A model generated the notes under the pieces. It was not told the DNA's origin and made no database searches. It worked only from the letters and a program-made list of their open reading frames with translations. Made by a program: the position numbers and the translations under genes. From Phellopilus nigrolimitatus (lineage: Eukaryota > Basidiomycota > Agaricomycetes > Hymenochaetales > Hymenochaetaceae): a stretch of 14,041 nt of DNA. Where the stretch lies: NCBI GenBank assembly GCA_021029095.1, contig JAJOHG010000562.1, positions 1 through 14,041 of the forward strand, written 5' to 3'. Of the stretch, positions 1 to 9,698 are shown piece by piece (position 1 is the stretch's first letter; each line of letters opens with the position of its first letter).

Positions 1-330
1 AGCCAGCAATGCTCGTATGCTTGGTCAGCGCTGCAGCTGACCGAAAGCGGTTAACGCTGACTCGTCCACCTTCACCCGCTCTGCCCATCCCCCGCGCCAT
101 CCGCCATCCGCCATCTGTCTCGCCTTGTCCTCCCCCTTTTGTCCTCCGACGCCCCCTCTCCGCTCCCACGCTGCGCCCGCTGGCCTCGCCCGACACGCAT
201 GCTGCATAGCCCATTGTCCCCCGGCGACTATAAATCACAAGCTGCCAACGGCGCCTCTCTTCCACCAACGCCCACGTCGTCTCTCCAATATACATACATA
301 CCCCCAACCGTGTGCGATTCCATTGTAGAT
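1..330. other. 5' flank of the first gene
   Basis: No gene is supported here. The stretch is C- and T-rich, as expected of a fungal promoter and 5' leader, and it holds a TATAAA at 229-234. The short open frames on both strands are low-complexity Pro/Arg/Ser translations without recognisable domains and are best read as GC-rich noise. The 3' end of an upstream gene could lie in the first bases, but nothing shows it. Confidence 0.5.
229..234 (+). promoter_or_regulatory. TATA box of the first gene
   Basis: TATAAA lies in the context ggcgacTATAAAtcac, about 100 bases before the ATG at 331. It is followed by a pyrimidine-rich leader. Spacing and context fit a TATA element with transcription starting near 260-270. 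There is no direct evidence of a start site. Confidence 0.5.
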
Positions 331-2110
331 ATGGGTGTCTTTTGCGACACCAGCGTTTTCACCGCCTTCTCCCTTCAACGTTCCCCAAGCTTCTGCGCCG
401 ACGTTTCTGGCGGTGGTTCTCCGGTTGCGGGTCCTTCGCGCCAGGTGCGTCTCATCCATTCCTATTGTGTGTTCCTTCTACTTTAGCTCACGGCTCTATT
501 TACAGGGCCCTTCTGCGCCACCTATCTTCGCCCCTCGCCCGCCTGTCTTCTCGCGCCCGTCCCCGCCCCCAATTGACACTTCCTGCGCCCAGTCGCAGCC
601 CCTCGAACGCGTGCCGACCGAGCCCGTCGATACACCGGTCCCTGAGAAGCCGCAGCAGCCCACCCCGGAGGAGCTCCTGCGCGATCACGGCATCAAGGTG
701 CGCGACTTTGCGTTCGAGGCGAGCGCCTTGCCGCCCGTGCCTGTCGTGCGCCGCCCGCCCGTCCGAACTCAAGCGTGTGAGGGAGGAGACGGACGGGAGC
801 GCGAGAGGAGACTGCGGAACGAGGCAAGGAGATTTGAGCTCTCAAATGCAAGAGTGAGGCAGCTGCCCAACGTCAGCGGCGCGTCAACGACAATGCAAGT
901 GCGAGTGCGAGTGCTAGCGCAAGTGCTGTCTCGCGGCAAGATCTGCAGCGTAAGAGGACAGAGCTTGTCATCCGCTCGTCAGTTTACTCGATGGTATGGC
1001 GAGAATCACTCGGGCGCCTCGTTGTCTCGTGTCCTTGCGCCTCCTCGGCCTCTGCGACTGCTCTCGCCTAAGCGTCAACATGTACAGCCCCAGTCTTCGC
1101 AGCACTTTCCCTCGTATTCGCAGTCTCAGTCTCAGTCGCAATCGCAGTCGCAGCTCGCCGGCAGCAGCCAGCCGCCGCTCTCTCGGCCTCGCAGGCAGAC
1201 TCGGAGATGGACGACGAGGATACGTCAAGACGCCGCTCGTCACGCCGAACGGCTCGCTGGTGTACAGCGACCCCGTGGTCGACGCCAGCACGCTCCCCGA
1301 GTCGCAGGTCGCCCCGCTGCTTGCTGCTTCGCAGCAGCCGGCGGACGAGGATGTATCCGTTTCGCAGATGGTCTGGGCCTGTCCGAGGAGCAGGCGGAGT
1401 CGCAGCCCGCGTGGCAATTACAATCGCAGTCGCAATCGCAATGCCCGGGAGGCGGCGATGGCGATGTCCCGATGCGTGAATCGCAGATGGCCTCCTCATA
1501 TATAGATCAAGATCAAGAACACACTACGGCCCACGCGGCCTCCTGCCTTCAACTCAAGCGCGCGCTCGTCGCCGAAACCCTTTCCGAGATCCCGAAGTGC
1601 CCAGCCCTCCCCGTCTCCCTCGTCATCTTCCACTGGCAAGCGCGCCTCCTTGAGCTCGCTTTCTCCGGCCCGGCGCGCCTCCTTCACGTCCCTACCTTCC
1701 TGCTCTCCCCGGGGACTGCGCACAAGCGCCGGAGCCGGAGCCGGAGCCGCAGTTGCAGCCGCAGCGGGCACGGCCCGTCCTTTGAGAACGAGCCCGTGAG
1801 GCACGACCTGCGCAATGCCGACTTGAAGGCCCCCGCGGCGGACGCGACGAGGTCTGTGCCTCCGCCGCCGCCTGCCCCGCATACGTCGCCCGTGGCGGCT
1901 GCGGCGTACAAGCTGCGCGCGCGCAGCCCGCGCAAGGCGGCGGTGGGCGCGGGGCCGGGGATGGCGGTGACGTCGCGCACGGCGGCGCATGCGAAGAGCA
2001 GAGGCAAGGGGAAGGCGCGCGCAGGTGTGGAGGTGGAGGAGGGACTGGCGCTCGGGTCGCCATATGCGCGCCCGCTGAGGCGGTCGACGCGCGAGAGGCG
2101 GGATCGGTAG
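331..2110 (+). CDS. Disordered Ser/Gln/Arg-rich hypothetical protein, multi-exon
   Basis: I do not recognise the family. The best model starts at ATG 331 and joins 331-444, 506-697, 774-853, 918-993, 1073-1122, 1199-1352 and 1406-2110. This is 1371 bases and 456 residues, with matching phases at all six introns (53-79 bases). The first intron (445-505, GTGCGT to TTACAG) is the surest. The one at 698-773 and the one inside the Gln-Ser repeat (1123-1198, GTCTCA donor) are the weakest. The frame at 1199-1352 reads GYVKTPLVTPNGSLVYSD with about 88% G/C third positions, against about 50% in the frame that stays open across the whole region. The product has Gln-Ser runs, an Arg-Ser run (RRSRSRSRS) and a basic C-terminus (RPLRRSTRERR). 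This suggests a nuclear, nucleic-acid-associated protein, but that is inference only. No enzymatic motif or membrane segment is visible. Confidence 0.55.
1118..1153 (+). repeat. TCNCAG hexamer repeat (Ser-Gln run)
   Basis: A run of imperfect TCTCAG/TCGCAG/TCGCAA units reads as alternating Ser and Gln in the open frame. A related run is at 1421-1442, and a GGAGCC run is at 1731-1764. Such coding microsatellites mutate by slippage. In my model most of this first run falls inside an intron whose donor is weak, so its coding status is open. Confidence 0.7.
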
Positions 2111-2685
2111 GGTGTAAAGGCGACCCGTTATCTGTGTGTACGACAGGCGAGCTCGGCGTTTTTTCGGGCGGGCGGACGATGGAAGTGCCCGGCCTGTACA
2201 TCATTGTGTGCGTTTGTTTTCTTCGTTCATATGTTGTTTGTGCGAGTTTGTCTTACTTGGACTGCGGATCTCCAGGTCCATATGCATATCCACTCACAGA
2301 CGCTGTTTTTCGTTTTTTTTTCTTCTCTTCGTGTTCTGATTGTCATCTGTGTCTACGCTTTCCCTCCCTCATTTCTCTTTTTTTTTTTCTTTTTTCGCGT
2401 ATTTTTATGCCCCGTTCAAGCGACTCACGACGTACTCACATAATTATTTGATCTGGCCTGGACGCTCTCCCGCTGTAGCTCGTAGCAGTTTCTCCACTCT
2501 GCGGTTTTTCGTATATCATGTTTCTTTTTTTTGTTCCCCTTTCCTTGTGGTGTTGCTTCGACGAATAGAGTGCTTTTGGTTCCGCCGCTGCGTGTGTGTG
2601 ATGCGATGTGAGAGGCATGACCTCATGGGCGAGATGATCGATCCAGGGGGGAATCGAAGTACTTCGGTTTGGATCGGGACGGGTT

Positions 2686-2693
2686 TGACGTCA
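2686..2693. promoter_or_regulatory. CRE-like palindrome TGACGTCA
   Basis: This is a perfect 8-base TGACGTCA, the classical site for ATF/CREB-type bZIP factors, which in fungi act in stress responses. It lies about 570 bases upstream of the antiporter ATG. A single occurrence can arise by chance, and use by either neighbouring gene is not shown. Confidence 0.3.
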
Positions 2694-3189
2694 GGCCAGG
2701 TCCGTGTGCGAGTTGCTATTGCTAAAGAGCAAAAAAAACTGTATAATTTGTAGGGAAGGAGAAGAAGGGCGGGAAATGTAAAGAATTTTATATTTTGAAA
2801 AAAGCATGAACCTGGCGATATTTAGAGATCTCGTAAGCATGTAATTATAATGGCTTGCAGAAGAGCTTGCGGGTGTATTCAGCAATTGGCGCTGCAATTC
2901 TGTCTCAAAATGCATGGAGGCGAAGAGAAGTTCTTCTGCGAGTTGGGTTGGACCTGATCGGCGTATTATGTAATACAGTACAGGAACCTGAAGAAGGCTA
3001 ATTTTACGGATTGTAATGTCCGCGTTAAACGCTGCTGCTTACTGCTGCGGACGATGCTGCCTCAGGCCCTTATATAATCTTATCTCTTGACTTGTCTCGA
3101 AGCTCGGATATGTTTCCTGCGCGTCTACTTTACTAACCCGCGTAATTCATAGAATCCCGCGTCTTCGCCGCCGCTTGTTGCGATATACA

Positions 3190-3195
3190 TATAAA
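3190..3195 (+). promoter_or_regulatory. TATA box of the KHA1-type gene
   Basis: TATAAA occurs in gatatacaTATAAActtag, 73 bases before the ATG at 3263. The distance fits a TATA element with a 5' leader of roughly 30-45 bases. Confidence 0.55.
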
Positions 3196-3262
3196 CTTAG
3201 ATCCCATCACCAGTTCGACTCCTGCCGTCTGTCTTACCAACAGGCGCTGCAGTCTCGCGACA

Positions 3263-6200
3263 ATGGGCAGCTTTTCCCGTCAAATCATCGCCCTCGTCGG
3301 TAGGGCTGCCGCAGAGCAGGTACGCTGCCAGTCCGTACTTTCACTGTCAGCCTCGCTCTCCTCATCACAGTTTCTCTTCTTTAACAGGGCGGCGTCATCT
3401 CCGGCGACAACCCCGCAGCCTACGACCCGAGCGACCCCCTCCGCCTCTGGGTCATCCAGGTCGCCATCATCATCCTCTTCACCCAGCTGCTCTCCCTCGT
3501 CCTCGCCCGCATCCGCCAGCCCCGCGTCATCGCAGAGGTCATCGGCGGCGTCCTCCTCGGGCCCTCCGTCTTCGGCCGCATCCCCAACTTCACCGCGACC
3601 ATCTTCCCAAAGGCCTCCATCCCCTTCCTCACCCTCACCGCGAACATCGGCCTCGTCTTCTTCCTCTTCACCGTCGGGCTCGAGATCGACACCCGCAGCA
3701 TCCGCGCGAACGCCCGCGCCGCCGCCCTCATCAGCGCGCTCGGCCTCGTCATCCCCCTCGGCCTCGGCGCCGCCGTCGCCGTCCCCATCTACCACGCGTT
3801 CATCAGCCCCGACGTCAACTTCGGCTACTTCATCCTCTTCGTCGCCGTCGCCATCGGCATCACCGCCTTCCCCGTCCTCTGCCGCATCCTCACAGAGCTC
3901 CGCCTCCTCGACACCCCCGTCGGCGTCGTGGCCCTGTCCGCTGGCGTGGGAAACGATGTCGTTGGGTACGCATGGCTGCTTTTTGATATCTGCAATCGTT
4001 ATTATTTTTAACATTGGCATTTTTATCGTGTTAGCTGGATCCTCCTTGCGCTCACTGTCGCCCTCGTCAACGCCTCCTCCGGTCTCACGGCGCTGTGGGT
4101 CCTCCTCACTGGCGTGGCATACGTGCTGTTCCTGCTGTTCCCCGTCAAGTGGGCGTTCCGCTGGCTGGCGCGCAGGACGGGAAGCCTCGAAGGCGGCCAG
4201 CCAAGCACCCTCATGATGACCGTGACGCTGCTTCTCGTGCTGGTGTCAGCCTTCTTTACCGATATCATCGGCATCCATGCTATTTTTGGTGAGTGTGAGG
4301 TCCGTGTGCTGGTTTCTTCAAATATCCTGAATTTTGTTGTGTGTCCAGGCGGTTTCGTGGCGGGTCTCATCATCCCTCATGAGGGCGGCTTTGCGATCGC
4401 TCTCGTCGAGAAGATCGAGGACCTTATTTCACTCGTCTTCTTGCCTCTGGTGAGTCTTCCGTCTTACATGTACATATTTGAAGGGCTTTCTAAGCACATC
4501 TCGTGCAGTACTTCACGCTGTCGGGACTGAGCACCAACCTCGGCCTGCTCGACACGGGCAAGACGTGGGCATACGTCGTGCTCATCTGCGTCGTCGCGTT
4601 CCTCGGCAAGTTCGTCGGGTGCTTCGCGACCGCGAAGCTCACCGGGTTCTCGACGCGCGAGGCCGGCGCGATCGGCACGCTCATGAGCTGCAAGGGCCTC
4701 GTCGAGCTCATCGTGCTCAACGTCGGCCTCCAGGCGGGCATCCTCGACACGCGCACGTTCTCGATGTTCGTGCTGCACGCGCTCGTGCTCACGTTCGCGA
4801 CCACCCCGCTTACGCTCCTGTGGTACCCGGCGGCGAAGCGCACGCGTGTCGACCAGGGTACCGGCGTTAAGGAAACAGGCGACGCACCCAGGGATGCACG
4901 CCCGCATGGGGCGTTTGAGGACAGGACGAGGACGAAGACGAACCTCGCGGTCGTGCTGAGCCGGGCGGAGCACCTCCCGGCGCTGATGATGCTCACGCAG
5001 CTGCTGCAGCGGCCCGCGCCCGCCGCCGCGCCGAGCAGCACGCCGAGCCTCGCCGACGCGAACGCGGCGGCGCCCGTGCAGCTCGCGGCGCTGCGCCTCG
5101 TGGCGCTCACGGAGCGCACGTCCGCGGTGCTGCGCTCGCAGGAGGCGCCCGCGCTCGCGGCCGCGGACGCGCTGCTCGGCGTCGTCCGCGCGTGCGGGCG
5201 CCTGCACCGCGTGCCCGTCGCGGGCGCGCTCGCGGTCGTCCCCGAGGCCGAGTTCGCGCAGCGCGTCGCGGGCTTCGTGTGCGAGCGCGCCGCGCAGATG
5301 GTCGTGCTTCCCTGGACGCTCGCGCTCTCGGCGGGCGGGCGCATCGAGGAGCAGGGCGGCGCCGCCGCCGCTGGGGCGCCGGGCCTGCAGAACCCGTTCG
5401 AGGGTCTGTTCGGCGGGTCGGCGTCCCCCCCTGCGGGCGCGGGCGCGGGCGCCGCCGGCGCAGCAGACGCGGCCGTGTACTCCGCGTTCGTGCGTAGGGT
5501 CTTCGCGGAGTCGCCGGCGGACGTCGCGCTCTTCGTCGAGCGCGCCGCCGGCGCTGATTCCGACTCGGGAGGTAATGTCGACGGGCACCACCTGTTCCTG
5601 CCGTTCTTCGGCGGGCCGGACGACCGCCTCGCGCTTGCCTTCGTCGTGCAGCTGTGCGCGAACCCCGCGGTGCGCGCGACGGTCGTCTGGGTGCGCGAGG
5701 CGCCGGCGGGCGCCGGCGCGGACGAGGCGCTCGAGAAGGTGGACACGGTCGAGCGGGAGAAGGGCGCTGCGCTCGCAGACTTGACGTTCTCCGTAAGCCC
5801 CCTTCTTTCTTCGTGAAAGGCACAACACAGAGACCTAAGAAATAAATTTTCCTTTCCTCCTCCAGCAGCAGCTGCCCGCCAACGCGGACACGGTGTACGG
5901 CGCGCAGACGGCGCAGACGCGCCTGCAGTCCGCCACGGCGGACAGCCTCCTGTGGGCGCGCTACGCACACGCACACGCACATTCGTCCAGGCCCACCGAG
6001 GCCGCGGCGGCGCTGGCGCGCATCGCGTTCCGCGAGGCGCCGGCGTCCGCGCAGCCGCTGCACGCCGCGCTCGCGGCGCTCGGGCCGGGCAAGGGCGAGG
6101 CGCCGCACGCCGTCGTCGTCGCCGGGCGGGGGCGGCGCATGCCGCGCGGGACGCACCGCGCGGAGCTGCAGGCGCTGGTGCGCGGCGCCGGTGCGGGCGG

Positions 6201-6321
6201 CGGCGGCGGAGAGGAGCTGGGGCGCACGGCTGGGGACGTTGCGGCGGCGTTCCTCCTCTGCGGGCGGGCGGGGGCGGTGCTTGTGGTGCAGGCTGCGGAG
6301 GGGCAGCGGGAGTCGGCGTGA
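3263..6321 (+). CDS. KHA1: KHA1-type K+/H+ antiporter (CPA2 family)
   Basis: The gene encodes a cation/proton exchanger, by homology moving K+ (or Na+) against H+ across an internal membrane; yeast Kha1 is Golgi-located. Exons are 3263-3319, 3388-3965, 4035-4288, 4349-4449, 4509-5792 and 5866-6321, in total 2730 bases or 909 residues, close to yeast Kha1 (about 870). Residues about 30-440 form the Na/H-exchanger membrane domain with roughly 12 hydrophobic segments. Family marks are RQPRVIAEVIGGVLLGPS, FFLFTVGLEID, the ion-site Asn-Asp in GVGNDVVGW (codons at the 3965/4035 splice), and a late MSCKGLVELIVLNVG segment. The long C-terminal half is cytosolic, Ala/Gly-rich and of lower conservation, with a LFLPFFGGPDDRLAL segment resembling the CHX/KHA1 tail. 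The start fits the short exon 1 and the TATA box 73 bases upstream. The last intron ends in CAGCAGCAG, so acceptor choice may vary. The gene is intact, without a frameshift. Confidence 0.93.
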
Positions 6322-6640
6322 GCGGCGGGTTCGCTGTTTGTATTAGGTGTAGATATAATTGTATTAATATTTTTCTTCTATGTGTGTGTGCGTGTGTGTG
6401 CCTTACAGCGTGATCTTCCGGAGGGAAGGACTTCCCGGAAAAGAAATGGGATGGGCGGATCTGATTAGATGGACGGGTTTAATTTTATCTGATATGCTTC
6501 GAGGGACGGCCTTCCTCCTCGATTCTGCACTCCCAGCTCCGCATCCGCCATGCCCCCGGCGTATAACAGCTACCGCCCCCTGCCCCAGCACAACGACGGT
6601 CCGTCGCTCGTCCCCTCTCTCACCCGCACCTTATAAGTTG
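6322..6640. other. Intergenic promoter between antiporter and siderophore transporter
   Basis: This short space must hold the 3' end of the antiporter transcript and the promoter of the transporter. It contains a TG-rich tract (6380-6402), an imperfect inverted repeat around 6417-6441 (TTCCGGAGGG and CTTCCCGGAA arms), two ATCTGAT motifs 28 bases apart (6459 and 6487), and TATAAC at 6562. A first in-frame-closed ATG lies at 6550. Confidence 0.6.
6485..6493 (-). promoter_or_regulatory. Iron-responsive GATA-factor site ATCAGATAA
   Basis: Read on the minus strand, 6493-6485 is ATCAGATAA, an exact match to the ATCWGATAA consensus bound by fungal iron-sensing GATA repressors (SreA, Urbs1, Fep1, Cir1 group). 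The plus strand also reads ATCTGATAT from 6487, and a weaker ATCTGATTA lies at 6459. The site is about 150 bases before the start of a siderophore-iron transporter, the type of gene these repressors shut off when iron is plentiful. Binding is inferred. Confidence 0.6.
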
Positions 6641-9559
6641 ATGACGATGATGTCCGCCGACCCCGACAAAAAAGACGCCGACAGCGAGCGCGCGCTCGCC
6701 GTGGAGGCGCTGCCCGTGCTCGACGCGCGCACGCAGCACGCGCTCGCGCGCGAGGCCGACGCGCACGCCGGCGTCGCGCGCGTCGAGGCCGCCGAGAAGG
6801 TGTACGGGCGCCGCGCCAGGTGGATCCTCTTCGTCTCGTGCGTGCGCCGGCCCCCTCTCCTTTCTCTCTCTCGAGCGTCGGGTTGCTGACGGGCACGACT
6901 ACTCGGCGCGCGCAGGCTGGGCCTCGCGTCGTACATATACGCGCTGGACGGCTCGACGACGAGCAACTACCTCTCCTTCGCGGCCTCCTCCTTCGGCGAG
7001 CACTCCCTCATCTCGTCCGTCACCGTCGCGCAGTCCGTCATCAGTGCGCCCCCTTTCCTCTCTTCTCCCTTCTTCTCCTGTACTCCCCCTGACTGACTCG
7101 CTCTTCTTTTCGCATGCCCCCGGCCCGCCGTTGATCCGCCCTGCGCCGCGCAGTCGCCGTCGGCAAGCCCGTCATCGCCAAGGTCGCCGACGTCACCTCG
7201 CGCGCGTACGCCTACCTCGGCGTCTGTGCGTTTCCTTCCCTCCGCTCCCGCCAATGCCAACGGGAGCGTGCTGATCCCCCCTTTGTTTCTGTTTTTGGTG
7301 CACAGTGATCTTCTACGTCCTCGGCTACATCGTCATCGCCAGCGCGCAGAGCATCGGCGCCGTCGCGGGCGGCATCGTCATCTACGCCGTGTGCGTGTGC
7401 CTTTTGAACTGCTGGTTGGCGGACGCTAATGCGCGCCCTGTCCTTGCCTATTTAAATATACACATACGTTGTCGCTCTACGAATACCTGATTCGACGGTC
7501 CGCGGCGAGCAGCGGATACACGTACGTCCTTCCCGCCCGCTCTCCCGTCTCCGTCTTTATGTGCTGACTCTCCTCCGTCCCCGCTGACAGCGGTTTGCAG
7601 CTCCTCACGCAGATCATCATCGCGGACCTCACGACGCTCAAATGGCGCGGGCTCGTCTCCTCCCTCACCTCCATGCCCTTCGTCGTCAACGGCTTCATCG
7701 GGCCCAACATCGCCACCGCCGTCCTCGCACACGCCGGCTGGCGCTGGGGGTGTGCGTCCCGATCCCCCCGTTTTGCCTGTGTCTTGTGAATGGGAGTGCT
7801 GACGTTTTCCTTCTTTTTAACCTTTATTTTTATTTTTCTTCAATGCGTACGCAGACGGCATGTTTGCGATCCTCGTGCCCGCGACGCTCCTTCCGCTCAT
7901 AATCACGCTCTTCTGGGCTGAGCGCAAGGCGCGCCGCATCGGCCTCATCGACGCCGCTCTTGTGCATGACGGTGCAGGCTCGACTGTACCTGGTGCGTCA
8001 CTTCCTCCCTCTTTTTGCCGCTCTTGAATGGTCCTCTTACCATAGTGGTTTTATTAATTTATTATTTATGGCTCGACTTGAAATCGAAATGCAAACGGAC
8101 GAGTAGTCCCTGGGAAGACGTTTATCGCGGGGCTGCACCGTGCGGCGGGGCAGCTGGACCTCATCGGCCTCGTCCTGCTCGGCGCCGCCGTCGCGCTCAT
8201 CCTCCTCCCGCTCACGCTCGCTGAGAAGGCGAGGGACGGGTGGAAGAACCGTGAGCCTCGTTCTCCCGTCGTTTCTTTCTGCCTTGCCTCTGATATCGCG
8301 CAGCCTCTATGATCGCCATGCTCGTCGTCGGCGGCGTGCTGTTGGTCCTTTTCGCCGGCTGGGACCTGCGCGCCGCGAGCCGCCCCGTCGTCGCGCCTCG
8401 CTTCGTGCGCAACCGCTCCGTCGTGATCACAAGCGTCATCGGGTTTTTCGACTTCGTGAGTGCGCCCCCGCCCCCGCCCCGCGTCCCCCCGCAGGAGCAT
8501 TGATTGACGCGGCCGCGGCAGATGAGCTTCTACCTCACCTACGTCTACCTCTACTCGTTCGTGCTCGTCGTCAAGCCGTGGTCCATCCTCGACGCGACGT
8601 ACTTCATGCAGGCGCAGACCATCGCGCTCACCGTGTTTGGCTTCGCCGCGGGCGTCGGCATGTGGTACTCCCGCCGGTACAAGAACATCCTCGTGGTCGG
8701 GCTGGCCATCCGTCTCCTGTGCGTTTTCTAATTTTGTTTTGAGAGAGACAGTTCTATTAGTCGCTCACCGCCTTTCTGCGCTTCTCGCAGCGGCGTCGGC
8801 CTCATGGTCCACTCGCGCGGGGCGAACGCATCGACGACGGAGATCGTGTGGACGCAGATCCTGCAGGGCCTCGGCGGGGGCATGGCCGCCGCCTCGATGC
8901 AGGTCGGCGCGCAGGCGTCCGTCCCGCACGTCGACGTCGCGATGGTCACGGCTGTCGTGCTCCTGGTCACGGAGATCGGCGGGGCCGTCGGGGGCGCGAT
9001 CGGTGCGGCCCCTTCTCTCTTCTCTTCTCTTTCTCCCTCTCCCTCCTCCGCGCCAAGGCGAGGCTAACATGTGTGCGCGCAGCGGGCGCGATCTGGACGA
9101 ACATGATGCCCGGGCGCCTCGCGGCGGCGCTGCCCGGCCTCAGCGCGGACGAGCGCGCGGCGCTCTTTGGGAGCATCACGGACGTGCTCGCGTACCCGCG
9201 CGGGGACCCGATCCGCGAGGGCGTCATCAGCGGTGCGTGCGCCCCGCCCGCTCCTCCCCGTTTTTTCCTCACTAATCGTTCCTTTCCTCCATTTTTCTTA
9301 TTTCTTATTTTTATTTTATTTTATTATTTTGCTGATCTGCCGCTACCAACCCGCGAAAAATGCTGCCCGCCCGCCGGCAGCGTACGACGGCACGATGAAG
9401 GTGATGGTCGTCGCGGCGACCGCGCTCTCCGTCGTGCCGCTCCTGCTCGCGCTCGGCCTGCCGGACTGGTACCTCGGCGACACGCAGAACGCGGTCGACG
9501 CCGCCGCGCTCGACGGCGAGCTGCGCTGCCCGGACGGGCCCGCGGGCCCGCGTGACTGA
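6641..9559 (+). CDS. Siderophore-iron transporter, MFS (SIT family)
   Basis: The gene encodes a membrane importer expected to take up ferric siderophores with protons. Exons are 6641-6837, 6916-7043, 7154-7225, 7306-7390, 7513-7521, 7591-7751, 7855-7992, 8107-8250, 8304-8455, 8522-8718, 8791-9002, 9083-9232 and 9381-9559: 1824 bases, 607 residues, the usual SIT length. A charged N-terminus of about 65 residues precedes some 14 membrane segments. Family-like stretches are ALDGSTTSNYLSFAASSF, VGKPVIAKVADVTSRAYAY, GYTGLQLLTQIIIADLTTL and MSFYLTYVYLYSFVLVV, and the external loop before the last segment (WTNMMPGRLAAALPGLS) is also present. The 9-base exon 5 supplies the Gly-Tyr-Thr of GYTGLQLL. 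Most donors are GTGCGT. The start is the least sure point: ATGs at 6641, 6647 and 6650 are in frame, while an ATG at 6550 in another frame has better context and stops at 6636. An iron-type GATA site lies upstream. The substrate siderophore cannot be told. Confidence 0.9.
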
Positions 9560-9680
9560 TTGTGCAAATGCGCTTCCTGGGCCTCTGTTTTTTTTTTTTC
9601 GTTTCTTGTGGATATCACGCGTGGATGTACATGCATGTGTGGGCTGGACCGTGTCCGCGCGGGGGGTTTCTTGACTATTC

Positions 9681-9698
9681 TTTTTTTTTTTTTTTTTT
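9681..9698 (+). repeat. Poly-T tract
   Basis: Eighteen consecutive T residues are followed by further T runs broken by GC, within 140 bases of the transporter stop codon. This is a simple T-rich 3' flank and not a gene; the Phe-rich open frames across it are artefacts. Confidence 0.85.

Larger units (their letters stand above)
2111..3262. other. Intergenic: 3' flank of gene 1 and promoter of the antiporter
   Basis: No gene is supported. The first 450 bases are strongly T-rich (long T runs near 2305-2400 and 2520-2535), as in fungal 3' untranslated sequence. The Phe-rich open frames there are translated T runs. The second half is lower in GC and carries a TGACGTCA palindrome, a 12-base palindrome CGAAGTACTTCG at 2655-2666, a TATATAA near 3072 and the TATAAA of the next gene. 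Confidence 0.6.

Noticed and set aside
2134..2450. Phe-rich plus-strand open frames after gene 1
   Set aside because: They are translated T runs of a 3' flank, with no domain and no splice or codon support.
3203..3225. B-box-like GTTCGACTCC suggesting a tRNA gene
   Set aside because: No A box, acceptor stem or cloverleaf could be found around it; it sits in the leader of the antiporter gene.
3263..4216. Long Ser/Pro-rich open frame starting at the antiporter ATG
   Set aside because: It reads through the first intron and then runs off-frame over exon 2. The other frame gives a clear transporter with hydrophobic segments.
4464..5980. Large minus-strand open frames (over 400 codons) opposite the antiporter
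   Set aside because: They are Arg/Ala/Ser-rich shadows of a GC-rich exon with few stop codons on the opposite strand and no domain.
7448..7732. Minus-strand acidic open frames opposite the transporter
   Set aside because: They cover well-supported exons and introns of the transporter and are Gly/Asp/Glu-rich shadows.
9301..9330. TTATT/TTTTA repeat
   Set aside because: It lies inside the last intron of the transporter and is an ordinary T-rich tract before a CTGAT branch-like site.
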